Origin: Labyrinthula sp. Ha
Taxonomy: Eukaryota > Sar > Bigyra > Labyrinthulida > Labyrinthulaceae
Assembly: GCA_015227615.1 (NCBI GenBank)
Contig: JAALGZ010000006.1
Span: forward strand, 992,001 to 1,056,000
Direction: 5' to 3'
Length of the DNA stretch: 64,000 bases
Positions 33,294-44,368 of this stretch are shown piece by piece. Within the stretch, counting starts at the first letter, position 1; each line of letters begins with the position of its first letter. The notes under the pieces were generated by a model. It saw nothing but the letters and a program-made list of their open reading frames with translations. It ran no database searches and was not told where the DNA came from. The position numbers were made by a program, and so were the translations under genes.

Positions 33294-33911
33294 TCACAAA
33301 CCCCAATTGTGTAACTCATATATGACGATAAAGGAAATACAAAAGGCAATGACCAGCGCTAAGATTGTATTGTCTCTTGTCTTTTTATCTTGGATTCTTT
33401 TCATTAACTTTCCTAACCCGGGAAACATCTTACCTACACCTTGAAGTCGTGTTCCTACATTTCCCAACTGTGCTCTTTGCCTTTTCAAACCACCTAACCC
33501 AAAGCTTGCCTCCTCCAGTAACTCATCAACTCGGGACTTCGAATTCTGAAGCGCAAATCGTTCTCGCAACAGCATGTCCTGTTCAGAATTCGCTCCTTCC
33601 TTCGATAAATCACCGAAAAGAACCTTCCTATCACTCTCTTTTTTCTTCTTATTTAAACTATACAACTTACTACGAAACGTCCTTGCTTGATCATCCAACC
33701 TGCTCAAGTGTGCTTTGTTAATCGTCGAATTCAGGACGGAGTGCAACTGACATAGTTCCTTAAGTCGATTAATATTTCCCTTAAGTTTCTCATAATCTTT
33801 TTCTATTTGTCCAAGCTTGTTCTGCCCTTCAACATCAAACGAAGAGATCTGGTTTTCGAGAAGTTTTTCAAGTTTCTTTGTTTCTAGTTTTAACGTATTC
33901 CAATTGTCCAT
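33294..33911 (-). CDS. GOSR1: Golgi Qb-SNARE GOSR1/GOS28/Gos1-like, 205 aa
   Basis: SNARE for vesicle fusion within the Golgi and in ER-to-Golgi traffic. An N-terminal coiled-coil regulatory region (about 5-110) is followed by the SNARE helix (about 115-180), with LLRERFALQNSKSRVDELL, the central LKRQRAQL carrying the zero-layer Gln, and FPGLGKLMKRIQDKKTRDN, matching the family's P-I/L-N/G-x-L-hx-I-xx-KK-x-RD pattern. A C-terminal anchor (TILALVIAFCISFIVIYEL, about 183-201) is followed by a few residues facing the lumen. Length is a little under the usual 220-250 aa. Starts at ATG, ends TGA, no intron. Tail to tail with Yippee (11 bp) and head to head with UBC12 (57 bp). Confidence 0.93.
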   Translation of the reverse strand: MDNWNTLKLETKKLEKLLENQISSFDVEGQNKLGQIEKDYEKLKGNINRLKELCQLHSVLNSTINKAHLSRLDDQARTFRSKLYSLNKKKKESDRKVLFGDLSKEGANSEQDMLLRERFALQNSKSRVDELLEEASFGLGGLKRQRAQLGNVGTRLQGVGKMFPGLGKLMKRIQDKKTRDNTILALVIAFCISFIVIYELHNWGL

Positions 33912-33968
33912 TCTTGAGTCAAAGTTGAACTAAATCTGAGCCATAATTTAAACGAAGCAAACATAAGA
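33912..33968. promoter_or_regulatory. 57-bp divergent spacer
   Basis: All that separates the ATG of GOSR1 (-) from the ATG of UBC12 (+). Either the two genes share one bidirectional promoter or their 5' leaders overlap. No TATA-like box stands out. Confidence 0.45.
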
Positions 33969-34590
33969 ATGTCAGAAAGTGCGAGAAAAAGTTCAAGAGG
34001 AAGAGGATTCGGTCGTGGAAGAGGTGGTCTCTTTGCTAAGCGAAGAAAAAGCGATACCAATCAAAAATCAGCAGAGAAAAAGCGTATGACCGCTGCAGAA
34101 CTCAGAACCCAAGCGGATATAGCTAACTTGGACGATTCGTTGGCAAGAAACATCACATTTCCAGATCCAAACAATCAAATGGAGTTTGAATTTTCTTGTA
34201 ACTCTTTTTAATCAGTAATATTTAGTTGTTCCTGAGGAAAGTTTTTGGAAGGGATATCAGTATAGATTTAAAGTACTTGTTCCGCAGACCTACCCTCATG
34301 ATGGACCCAAAGTGAGATGTAAAGATAAAATTTACCACCCAAACATTGATTTCGATGGAGCTGTATGTATAAATATCTTACGAAAAGATTGGAGACCAAT
34401 ATTTGATTTAAACAGTGTGCTATTTGGTATTATTTTGCTTATGCACGAACCTAATCCCAGTGATCCTTTGAACTTGGAGGCTGCAAAGGTACTTAGAGAG
34501 AACGAAAAAAAGTTTGCTAGGAATGTGATGAAGAGCTTAAGAGGTGGTTATGTGGATGAGGAGTACTTTCCAGCAGCAACCAGAGGTTAA
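33969..34590 (+). CDS. UBC12: NEDD8-conjugating E2 enzyme UBC12-like, 197 aa (two exons)
   Basis: Exons 33969-34197 and 34226-34590. Carries NEDD8/Rub1 to cullins, switching on cullin-RING ubiquitin ligases. The E2 fold begins with AAELRTQADI. Landmarks are YPHDGPKVRC, then YHPNIDFDGAVCINIL with active-site Cys124, LLMHEPNPSDPLN, and the UBC12-type ending RGGYVDEEYF. The exon junction gives EFSF/VPEES, aligned with the family across a 28-nt phase-1 intron. The N-terminus is odd. Known UBC12 starts with a short acetylated MIKLF-type peptide that docks on its E1 and on DCN1. Here the first 30 residues are RG-rich and basic (RGRGFGRGRGGLFAKRRKS), with only an internal LF. The short spacer leaves no room for a different start. 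Confidence 0.94.
34198..34225 (+). other. 28-nt intron of UBC12
   Basis: GTAACT to ATTTAG, phase 1, with an in-frame TAA in the unspliced reading. The flanks align directly to the conserved E2 fold. Confidence 0.93.
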
Positions 34591-35110
34591 TGTCTCCTGA
34601 TTTTCCTGGGCTATTTTTTACCGTAGACTATGCTTTTTATGGCAGAACTCTGTCAACTCAAAAAAAAAAGAATTTCTGTAGCTCTCTTATCTTTTTCAAG
34701 TTTATTTGCTATGTATCTCGAAAATGACTTCATAATCAGCAAGTATTCGAAAACAGTTCCTAAAATCATTTCTTATATGAAGGTCCCCAAACCTTGAACC
34801 TTTCCTCAGAACAAGAAAGATCAGGAAGCCCAAAGCAGCTGTTCACTTGAAACATTCCCTATGCGTTTTGTTTCTTGGAACCAAACTATGTGTAAAAGAA
34901 TGTTGTTTTCTTATGTTGAAGTGGTCACTTTGGTCTGACCATTTAGGCCACTATTCATAACGGACATGTATTGCAACCTGTGAGAACCTGTATCCGTTAA
35001 AAGGAAACATAAGTAGGAGAAAGAAAACTGCAAAGAGTACTGAATGAAAACATCCAACCAGTAGAAAAAATGTCCAGTCTATAGTGGACAGATACAAAAG
35101 CAAAAAAAAA
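34591..35110. other. intergenic, nothing recognised
   Basis: Spacer of 520 bases between two same-strand genes. Presumably holds the UBC12 3' end and the promoter of the next gene. No RNA gene or repeat seen. Confidence 0.5.
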
Positions 35111-36296
35111 ATGGATGAAGAAAAACATGAGTGGAAAGGTTTCAGATATTGTTGCAAGGCTCTTTGTAACAGGTATGTTTGTGAATACGAACCCGTGATT
35201 GAGGAAGACGAGTATCTCCTTTTCCCTCACGAGCCTAATTTAAAGCCACTAAGACCATGTACGAAGGAAGAGCAATTTAGAATTAGTTACAGCAAAGTAT
35301 TCCTTAAATTTCTGGTTTCATCAGTACTCTTTATTTTATCTTGAGGCTTAGATTCTATGTGGATTTATTTTGACTTATATCTTCCTTCTACAGGCAAGAG
35401 AAAATATTGATAGTTTGCAAACTGGAGTTAATTTAGAGCTCTCAACAATCTTTTTCAATTTTTACTCAGACTGCTTTATTGAAGAGAATACAAACTTTTC
35501 AATAAATGAGACAGAAAAATATATAAGTCAAGTAGAGGATTATGAACAAACTTTCTGTGTATTTAAGAACTTGATTATCCTGTTTAATTTTATGTTGCTT
35601 CTACCAGTTGTGTTTGAAAGTTTAAACGTGATTGGAATTCTTATGATTTCAATGACGAGAGAAGAAGTAATCGTCAGTATTTCTGGAGGAGAATATGTTG
35701 GATATGATAATGTAATTACAGAATGTCATTCTGGCCATTTATGTAAAAGAGCTAAGTTCTCAATTTTTGGAGGATACGTTCTTTGTAGGAAACTTTGCAG
35801 AAATGAAGAAACAACTTCAAAACGTTATTCACTCTCTTGGTGGCTGTTCTTAAGCATTCTTTCTTTGCTTCCTGATCTAATCCTAAGTCTTCTTCTCTAC
35901 CCTTTGTCATTTTACCTTCTGATTCAGCGAGATACTTTGGAGAGTATAATTATATCATTTGTTGCTGTTCAATTTTTTGCTAGAATTGATGACGAGATAG
36001 TACACAAGATATTTTTTCCAAGGCGCAGTACTGGAGCAATTCTCTCGAATTACTTGAAGCCACATGAGGATGCTAAGATCCCTTACTATAGACCTTTACG
36101 AGAGTTTTGGGCCACTTCTCAAAGTTATAATTTTGGGTTGCTTCAGGAGGAACAAAGTTGCTCTAGAATTAGAGGATTCTACAACTGGTTGAGATCTAGG
36201 TGTGAGGAACCACCAGTGAGGAGGTCTAGTGAAGAATACTTTAGAAAACAACGAGAAATGTCTGTGAAGCCTCTAGCCAAACTGCTTCAAGTTTAA
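35111..36296 (+). CDS. multi-pass membrane protein of unknown family, 385 aa (two exons)
   Basis: Exons 35111-35323 and 35352-36296. Splicing out 28 nt joins VFLKFLVSS to ILCGFILTYIFLLQ, making one clean 23-residue membrane helix (about 63-85); this is why these splice sites were chosen over a later CTACAG. A loop of about 60 residues with two N-glycosylation sites (NFS, NET) follows, so it is probably outside or luminal. Then come a long hydrophobic segment (about 146-172), a cysteine-containing loop, a hydrophobic pair (about 235-265) and another segment ending FVAVQFFARIDDEIVHKIF (about 270-290). The C-terminal 95 residues are charged and soluble. The N-terminal part is Cys- and acid-rich. 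I do not recognise the family; the helix ending in ARIDDEI recalls some channel or transporter proteins, but I cannot name one. Start is the first in-frame ATG after nine A residues. Confidence 0.85.
35324..35351 (+). other. 28-nt intron in the membrane-protein gene
   Basis: GTACTC to GCTTAG, phase 0, containing an in-frame TGA. Its removal completes a membrane helix. The alternative acceptor at 35393 would delete half of that helix. Confidence 0.82.
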
Positions 36297-38248
36297 TCTT
36301 AATTTTTTTTGGATATCATTCTTCTATTTAACTAAAAGCGATTCAAAACACAATTCTAATGCCTGAAAGGTGAATTAAGTTGGACTTTAGTAAGATAGTA
36401 TATCTCATTTTCTGATTATATTTCATAGGTCCTCCTTGGCACAGCTCATGTGTGCAGTCGCTGTTTGAAAATGGCATGTGAATAATCATTGTAGAAGTTA
36501 TATAACATATGCACTGTGTACTTTACCTTAATGTTGCTTGCGTACACAGAGGTTTTTGCATTACTTAGATAATAGTAGGCCTCTACTCCAATGACCATCA
36601 TGGCATTTCTAAGGAGATTAAGAGCAGTTCAAGAAATTTTATCTACTGAGGGTTGGTCACTGATGCCTTCCGCGCATGCCAAATATACAAATTGTTAACC
36701 CTTTTGAAATTTTCTTCTTGCTGAGGTTAAAGTAGGAGAGAAGAATAAAATTTAGAGGTGTGGTTGCTAGTTAGACAAGATGATCATTAACTTGTTAAAT
36801 TATTTGAAACATCTTCTAAGCTCAGTTCTTGGGTACGTTGAACCTTATGTTCTAAATGATCTCCTGGCGCTTAACAGGAATATCACGGGTCAACCGTTCA
36901 TTGAGGTAAAATAGTTTGATTGGAGCTGTTGCTGATGCAAATTCATCCAGAGAACAAATTAAAGATATGAGCCTAATTTTCTCAATTTTGAGTGTGAGAG
37001 ATCTTTTCCAAGGTGGAAACTATCAAACAAAATAACTAAATGTGATACTTATTACTTCTAGAGAGGTTGCAAACTCCAAAATGTTTCGAATCCACGGAAT
37101 ATGTTCTTCACCTACACCTACTCATGGATTTTTTGCTGTGGTCTTCAAATTAAAGTTTTCAAATATTTAAATAAGAAATTATTTCATGCAAACTGGTGCA
37201 ATCAATATCAAGGCAAGTACTATTATCATCTAGCATGTCGTTAATTAAATGCATATACTCTTGAAACACATTTATACATCAAGTTTATGATATTAAATTT
37301 ATTCTTCTTAAGTTCTTCTGCCTCTACTTAAAGTGTTCCTACGCCCGGAACTACTCGGTCTTTTTTGTAAACTATTTTTTTCTTTCCTGTTTTCGTTTGG
37401 ATGGCATATCTGACTAAACGAATGAATCTAAACATAATATGGAAATGACACAAAGTATTAATTATTAAGAAGACCAAAAAAAGACTGCTCTTAAAATAAT
37501 ATATTAGAAAACATAATCAATCATCAAACCGAAATGAATATTCCATTCTAGCGAATGAACTGGTTCCAAGATCCAAACAGTTAATTTAACTACGCTAGAT
37601 AATTTATATTCCGCAATAGTTTCGTACGAACAATGGTCTATCACTATGTACATACTATTATGTAGACTACACTCTAATCTGAAAAAAGTTTAATTTGGTT
37701 AACCTCACTAATCTGTGATGTATCGTTTTGATCAATTAAACATTTTACTCAAAAATTGAAAATGGAGTAATACAGGAAATAGGGATCTTGTGTGAGAAAT
37801 GAAACTAAATATCAATAATATTTTTTACTGGTTCTTGTGCTCACAGGTTAGGGTGCAGTATTAAACAAATCCAAATCCTAAAGCAAAAGCGTAAAATGAG
37901 ACCAAAGCACTCTCCTAAATAGTATTGGCTGAGTTAAGAGCATTATTGGATTATAGACGTACGAAGTAATAAGAAGCACAAACATTAACAAGATTTACAG
38001 CAGCAAACTCTTGTAAGGTTGTGGCAAGGGAAACATGAAAGAAAAAAGTAAACTGGATAACTTAAGCCAGAAGTGGAGAGATGTAAGATAAGAGAATGAA
38101 AGTACATCAAAATCCTCCGTTTAGAGAACATGATAGTACTTATGACTACCAAGAAATTAGAGCAGATGGCAAAAGGTGAAACTAAGAAAGAACCACGCGC
38201 AAGAATTGAAAATACAAAATAAGTATTCTTAAACTTTTCACCACACTT
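36297..38248. other. gene-poor convergent spacer
   Basis: About 2 kb between convergent genes, unlike the 11-59 bp convergent gaps elsewhere in the window. No coding frame over 60 codons, no RNA gene and no repeat recognised. Confidence 0.5.
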
Positions 38249-40009
38249 TTAAAGCGACATACTTTTGCTTTCTACCGAGAACTTCTCACGAACGAAGTTC
38301 TTAACCTTATTAGTATGTCTTCTTGTGCCCTCCAACATCCTCAATCCAGATAACTCCTCGCTGTGCACAGTCTCCCACTCATTTATCATTTCATGTGCTG
38401 CAAGGAACAAATTATGACAAATTGAACTATCGGTGTTTGTCTGAAAGATTTCTCTACTGTACGAACCCTGCACCCTGTAATGAACAAATGCTTTTCGATC
38501 TTCCGGTCGCTCTTTATCTAAATTATCTTTTAGCACAATACTAAACCTTCTCGCTGTAGCTATAACTTCTTTTTTCTTCTTCCCCTTTAAAACATACTCA
38601 ACCTTTCTTGTGGAATATTTGGGTAAAACCTCGCGTTTCTCATCCACCAGAGAGGCGGTGCTGGTTTTTTCCACTAGGTCACAATATTCAATTTCACTTC
38701 CTTTTCCCCAGAAAATATCAGTCCCCACATCAAAAGCTCCCATTTGATAAAGTTTATTATCTTTATTTAGATATAACAAACCGCCATTCATAAACAACAA
38801 GTTCAATGGGTTCTTTAAATAGTTCGCACAATGTTTATAAACTTTCATTCTTTCCCGAAAACCTTTCTTACCCTGAGGTTCCCTCTTCGAGCATGGGTCC
38901 ACTACTCCCCCACCGCACAAGTATTCTATAGACCGAGGAAAAAGCATACAAGCATACTCCACCTTTCGAGAAACTTTTCTTTTTCGTTCACTTAATCGTG
39001 GGAACAAAGAATCTATAGAAAATTTTTGTCCAATTTGGAAGCTGAGTTTTTCTTTATAAAATCCAAGTAATTCACAAATATCTTTGTGCATTTTAATAGT
39101 AAGAGAGCCTCCTTGAAGGTCCCACCAAAAAGCCGCAAGATTTGCGTTCTTGAGCAGGTAAATCCTTAAAGGGTTGAGTTTAAATGCAGGGTTCTCCCAT
39201 TTCAAGTTTGTTAATAGCCCCTCACCAGCTAGCCTTCTTCTTATTCTATCTTGTTCTTCTTCGTGTTTGAGATAAATTTCAAGAGATCTTTTTTTTGCTT
39301 CTTGATAAGCTTTAAATTCTTTCGCCCCTGCCGTCTTACCAGTATTTTGGACAAAAAAGCTATAGAAATTATCACAAGATTCATCTATCTCACTCAACAA
39401 AGTCTCGAGATGAACTTTGTGTGCGCCCTGTCCTACCAAATCCTCGTTTTCTTCTTGCATTTGATAGATTATGACAAATTTCTGCAATAATTTTGACACC
39501 TGAGCCTGAATAGGGAAAATATGTTCTCCCAGATATTTGGCTATATTTTTTTGATTTGCCACGTGTAAGAACTCCGTATTCTCAGTTGCGTGTTTGGCTA
39601 ACGTGATTGCCAATTCTCTTACCCTGATAACACGCAACAAGGATTTTCTGCTATACTGTGCAAGCTTAAACTTCATATCTGAGAGAAGACGAAAGAACAT
39701 AATGCAGTATTTTATCAGTACGCGAATTTCTTCACAAAATCTCTTCAATCCATTATGGAAGAAAGTATGCAAAACATATCGATCCTCTCCTGTAGAGAAG
39801 AAACCATTTTGATCAGCTTTCTGCTTCTCTGGTTCTTTGATTCTGAAAACACCAGTTACAACAGAATTTCTAAATTCATCAGTTTTTTTCTTTTCCTTTT
39901 TCGTTTGCTTCTTCATCCGTTTGATTTGTTTCTTAGTGACTTCAACTTGCTCTGGTGATAATTGCACTGTCCTAGCCTTTTTATTTTGAAGTTGTTCTCT
40001 CGGTTTCAT
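38249..40009 (-). CDS. orphan helical protein, 586 aa
   Basis: Family not recognised. The frame is open further upstream, but the first ATG is at 40009, giving a start of MKPREQLQNKKARTVQLS. Residues about 1-45 are very Lys-rich (KKQIKRMKKQTKKEKKK), as in nuclear or nucleolar proteins, followed by long amphipathic helices without membrane segments. The middle (about 250-390) has mixed strands and a glycine-rich stretch IEYLCGGGVVDP, and the C-terminus is again charged. No catalytic motif was identified. Ends TAA. Its 5' end lies 126 bp from the left target duplication of the hAT element, so its upstream region has been separated from what was once a short divergent spacer. Confidence 0.8.
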   Translation of the reverse strand: MKPREQLQNKKARTVQLSPEQVEVTKKQIKRMKKQTKKEKKKTDEFRNSVVTGVFRIKEPEKQKADQNGFFSTGEDRYVLHTFFHNGLKRFCEEIRVLIKYCIMFFRLLSDMKFKLAQYSRKSLLRVIRVRELAITLAKHATENTEFLHVANQKNIAKYLGEHIFPIQAQVSKLLQKFVIIYQMQEENEDLVGQGAHKVHLETLLSEIDESCDNFYSFFVQNTGKTAGAKEFKAYQEAKKRSLEIYLKHEEEQDRIRRRLAGEGLLTNLKWENPAFKLNPLRIYLLKNANLAAFWWDLQGGSLTIKMHKDICELLGFYKEKLSFQIGQKFSIDSLFPRLSERKRKVSRKVEYACMLFPRSIEYLCGGGVVDPCSKREPQGKKGFRERMKVYKHCANYLKNPLNLLFMNGGLLYLNKDNKLYQMGAFDVGTDIFWGKGSEIEYCDLVEKTSTASLVDEKREVLPKYSTRKVEYVLKGKKKKEVIATARRFSIVLKDNLDKERPEDRKAFVHYRVQGSYSREIFQTNTDSSICHNLFLAAHEMINEWETVHSEELSGLRMLEGTRRHTNKVKNFVREKFSVESKSMSL

Positions 40010-40135
40010 TTTCTTTATTATTTTATGCCAGATTCTAAGAATAATGCTCAAAATAGACGGATGAAACCTTGCAGGACTTTTATCATCTTGGATGTCTTTC
40101 TTGTTGATTACAGTTCTTAACGGTCACAAAAAAAA

Positions 40136-40143
40136 GGTGTAAC
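40136..40143 (+). repeat. left target-site duplication of hAT
   Basis: GGTGTAAC, an 8-base direct repeat identical to 44383-44390. Eight bases is the hallmark of hAT insertion. Confidence 0.93.
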
Positions 40144-40157
40144 CAGGATTTCTTATC
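40144..40157 (+). repeat. left terminal inverted repeat of hAT
   Basis: CAGGATTTCTTATC, beginning directly after the target duplication. Confidence 0.88.
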
Positions 40158-40767
40158 GTAACGGAACACACGATAGTTAACGGAAATTTTCCACTTTTTT
40201 TTACCGTTATTACCGTAAAATTATGGTTAATTCTGCTAAGCACGATAAGTAACGGTACGTACTGGTAAATTTTGGGAAATTCAACAAACACCAAATTTTC
40301 TCTTTCTGTTCAAAGTCAAAACCAAACAAGTCCAGAAAAACTCCTTGTGTGAACAAAAAAGTCGCTGCAAAAAAATGTAAAAGTAGTTTTTGAACATGAA
40401 AAAAGAACAATGTGCTCGTCAAAGCTTCAAAACTATCTGTCTTCTACTTGTTAAGGATTTTGCTTAGGTGAACAGTTTGGGAGAAGTGTTTGATTGAGAG
40501 GTGCAAAGCTAAAATTAAGTTAAAGCAGAAGAAATGGACCAAATGAGCTAAAATGACGCTACAGTAATATTTTTTTAGCGTAATTTTACTTTTTTCTGTT
40601 TTAAAACTTCAAAAAGAGATCAAACTTTTATTAGTTTTGGATAGAAAACAAGAAAAAATTGTGATAAAATATTTTTAAATAGTTAAAATAGGGAGAGAGC
40701 ATGTACTAGCAGGTTGAAGAATCCAAAAAAACAAGTATCTATTCTTTACCTGCAACCTCATCCACTC

Positions 40768-41283
40768 TCAGACGTTCATTCTAATCATAAAAGTTTGATC
40801 AAACATGTTCTCTATACCTCTATGTTCGAATTGACCATGAGAGAAGGCTCTTTCAGAGCTAACACTGCTTGTTTGAATAGCTAAAAGCTTTCTAGCGACC
40901 TTTGCAAGCGTTGGAAACCTCGGTTCAGCATTTTTCCAACATGCCAAAATGTCAACACTTCCCGCAACGCCGTCAACATCCAAGTAGCGCAACAACTCTC
41001 CACGGCTTGGCTCAATATTCCTAACTGGTATTGAACTATCTACGTCTTCAAACAGCAAGCTAAAATCCAACTTGCTTTTCTTCAAAATTTGAGTCAATGG
41101 AGCATTACAGCCTAAAGTCTTGACCTTATCCATCTCTAGCACCACTTCTTCAACAACATCCTTGAACTCATCACTTTCTCTAGGAGCAAAAAGCTTGCAC
41201 CTCTTGTCTAAAAGTGATGCTATCTTAAAAATGGGTGCCTGTTCAACTACATCCGTGTACTTTGGAAGGTAAGAAGTGAAGAC
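40768..41283 (-). pseudogene. hAT transposase C-terminal fragment
   Basis: Open frame of about 170 codons ending in TAA, with an internal ATG 46 codons in. YLPKYTDVVEQAPIFKIAS and the dimerisation region LACWKNAEPRFPTLAKVARK, then SSVSSERAFSHGQF, match the hAT C-terminal (hATC) domain with its WK...P.L...A...L.I..SS..SER.FS pattern. Upstream, the frame meets TAG in CTCTTAG, which may instead be the acceptor of an intron like the host's. No matching upstream exon with the BED zinc finger or the DDE catalytic core was found, so the enzyme is incomplete. Orientation puts the gene's 5' end toward the right end of the element. Confidence 0.85.
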
Positions 41284-44200
41284 CTAAGAGCTAGTGCCAA
41301 GAAGAATATTATAAAGGTAGAAGCTATTGAAGAGGTCATGGCTTCCTACATTCGATTAAAGGTATGGGGAAATCAATTATTCTGGTAGATCATTTCTTAG
41401 CTTCTTGTTTGCTTGGGTTGAGGATAATGTAATATTGAGTTTATTGGAGTATAAAAGTAATATCAACATATCAAAAAGTACGAGAGTTTTCAAATAGGCT
41501 AAAATTAAAGTTAGAACATATAAATAGGACCATTAAAATTTTATGTTTTTCTCCTTAGAATTTTATCAAATGCGTTCTAGAAAAAGAAGAAGAAGGCATT
41601 TAACTTTGCAAAATGAAAATATCACTTTTTTGCCATAAATACGTCAGATAAACGACCACAACATGATTTTTTTCAAAAACTAGAAACGTAGATCTTCTTT
41701 AATTTATAGCCATCTTTTTCATGCCTATTTATATGTGTCCTTAATCATTTTATCATATGTAAAAATTAAAAAAACATGTATTTTTATATCGGAACTTACC
41801 GTAATATGACTGAGATTTGTATAATTAAAACCAATAAAAACTTCTAATTTTGTTTTTTTCTTCTCAAAGTTACTTAAAATTAGTCCCAGATAATGTTAGA
41901 GTCAAAGTTCTTGATATTTGTCCCATTAGAAGCTCAGTTTTGACTATTTTAAAGTTGTGTTTGGAGTAAAGTTAAATTAAGCCAAATAACTATTGTAGAG
42001 ATTAATAGGGAAGTTCTTGGAGTTTCTTTGAACAAAACTCGCAGGTACCATAAATCATCAATACCTCTCGGTGACTAACATTTCTCAGGATGTTTTGTCA
42101 CTTAGTATCACCTATTCAGGAATATTTGACATTAAAGGGTATCCTTTTTCAGAGTTTCTGAGATCCTGGAAATAGGATACATTGTTAGGAAGACTATACA
42201 GAATACTCCGATTCTCATACAAAGCTGTTTCTAGACTTAAAGTCACCTGTTCTTTCGACTAGTAAGGTCTGTTCAGGCTCTAGACGAGTATTTCTCGAGT
42301 TATTACACGGATTGAAGTTGAGAAAAGCAGCATTTTAGCCCAATATCGACTTAAAAAAACATTAAAAATATCCTAAAACACAGAATTAAAGGTTGCAGGT
42401 CGTGTTTTTTTAGTTGTTTGGGGCTACCTAGTACAAGAATTTAGGGGATTATAGCAAAACTGAGTGATTTCGTATTTTCAGATGTGCAGATTTTCAACAT
42501 TTGACTCTTCTGAGTGAAGTTTAGCTCAGTTACACTCAACCAGAGAAGAAACATCCTGAGAAATGGTTTGATAAGTCAGGTATGATGAATCTTTAGGGTC
42601 TGAAAAGAATTGAATCATCTATAGAGTTGTTTTTCATGATGTTACGTTTGAATGTATGTTTTTTTAGAGATCTGCAAACTTAGTGAAAAGGACCCTTAAA
42701 ATCAGCCTCTTTAAGGTTTAAAGTACCCATCCTTATCAAATAACTTGACAAAATATACGGATGGAAAGGTCTTTTTAATATGAAACATATTGTGGGTGAC
42801 AATATTATATTTGAGGAAAATTTCGTGACAAAAACTAGCAAATACTATATGCTTTATTTTCAGTAATCGTGGTTTTTTTATACTTTATATTGTTTTAATC
42901 CTCTAAATTTTTATGTGAGTAAGTACTAGGCTAAGTTTACAGTATGTTTTCAGCTTTGTAGAAGAGTTGAAAAGGTATTGTAGATTATATGGCCATTATA
43001 CTGCATTTTTGAAAAAAAATTTGATAGAGTTTCCAACACCCCGTAATAACAAAAAGAATAAAATACTATTGTTTACTACTAATTTTAACTTTAGTATAAG
43101 AGCTAATCCTAACAGTTTACAGAGGTGGTTTAACCTTTTTCTTCATCACTTTCTGGTCGATATAAAATGGATGTGCTATGTTTTGGTGGTATTCTGTGTC
43201 CTGTATGTATTTTTTCTTTTAAAATCTTATATTATCTTATATCTCTAAAATTATATTTGAAAGAACTTTTCAAAACTGTTTTTGTTTTTTATAACTCGAA
43301 AAATTCATTGAGAAATGATCTTTGCAATTGTTGACAAATTCACCTAAAATACAGGATGACGTGAAAACAACAGAATAGAAGAGTATCTTCCAATTCTCAA
43401 ATACAAAAAACTTACAGACAAGTTATTAGCAATAACTTTTAAGATAAGTCTTATAGGTTACAATAGTATTTTACATAAAAATTAAGTGACATACAAGAGA
43501 AACAAAAATATGACCTGAAATTAACCAATATTTTTCAAATATAGAAATACGTAGTTTAACCCTAGTATTTTCACAAAAAAAGAAAACAAAAAAGTTATAA
43601 CATCTTGAAAACTAGCATTTAAGACATTTTGGAATTTTATTTGGCTTAAAAAGACGAAGTATTGACTGAAAAAAGTAGCTTTTACTGAGGAAAATCTTCC
43701 TATGCTAAATTCGGCTTTGATATTCGGATATAAAAATGCACATAGCTCGTGATTAGCTTCTTAAAAACATAAATTCCTGTTTTGAGTACATAGAAAATTA
43801 AAATATCTTTCAATGAATGTGTCATAGTTTTTGTGAAAAGGAATTCGAGCCAAGATACAAGCATTTTTATAAGAAGACTATGCAAAATTCTTGCTATGGC
43901 AAAGGTATTACCTCTATTTTCTCAGTTGCATTTTCTCTCAGACAGTAGAATTGGTTCTTTAAAACTACTTAGAAAAGGTCTTTGAAATACTTCTCTACTC
44001 TCTAGGAGCTCAGTTTAAGCTTAGATTGAGATAATTTCAAGGGTAAGGTTAGTAGTCATAAGAAAATTTTCATATAAAATACTTTGCACGTGATGTTGAT
44101 TCTATGTTGCATTTACTTCTAAGTCAGCCTTTGCTTCAATTTTATTCCTTTACAGGAAAACATATACATAATATATTGTGAAGGCATGATTTAGGACAGA

Positions 44201-44368
44201 ATATTAAATTGTTAAAAATTTTTGGGAACACCAAGAGTTATTATTCTTATCGTGCTTATCGTGGTTAACGGAAATTTCCGTTAATTTTCGTTCCGTTAAG
44301 AATTCCTTACCGTTAATAACGGTAAACAAAATTTGCCCATTTTGATTTCCGATAGTTAACGGTAAGAT

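Noticed and set aside
33365-33721. 118-codon plus-strand frame over GOSR1
   Set aside because: Fully antisense to a conserved SNARE, with composition that mirrors it; no splice or start support.
35324-35393. 70-nt intron ending at CTACAG in the membrane-protein gene
   Set aside because: It would remove half of a membrane helix; the 28-nt choice completes the helix and matches the size of the other introns.
41281-41400. Plus-strand frame EDLRASAKKNIIKVEAIEEV as a host exon inside the hAT element
   Set aside because: Too short, no consistent splice partners, and it lies opposite the transposase reading direction; treated as chance.
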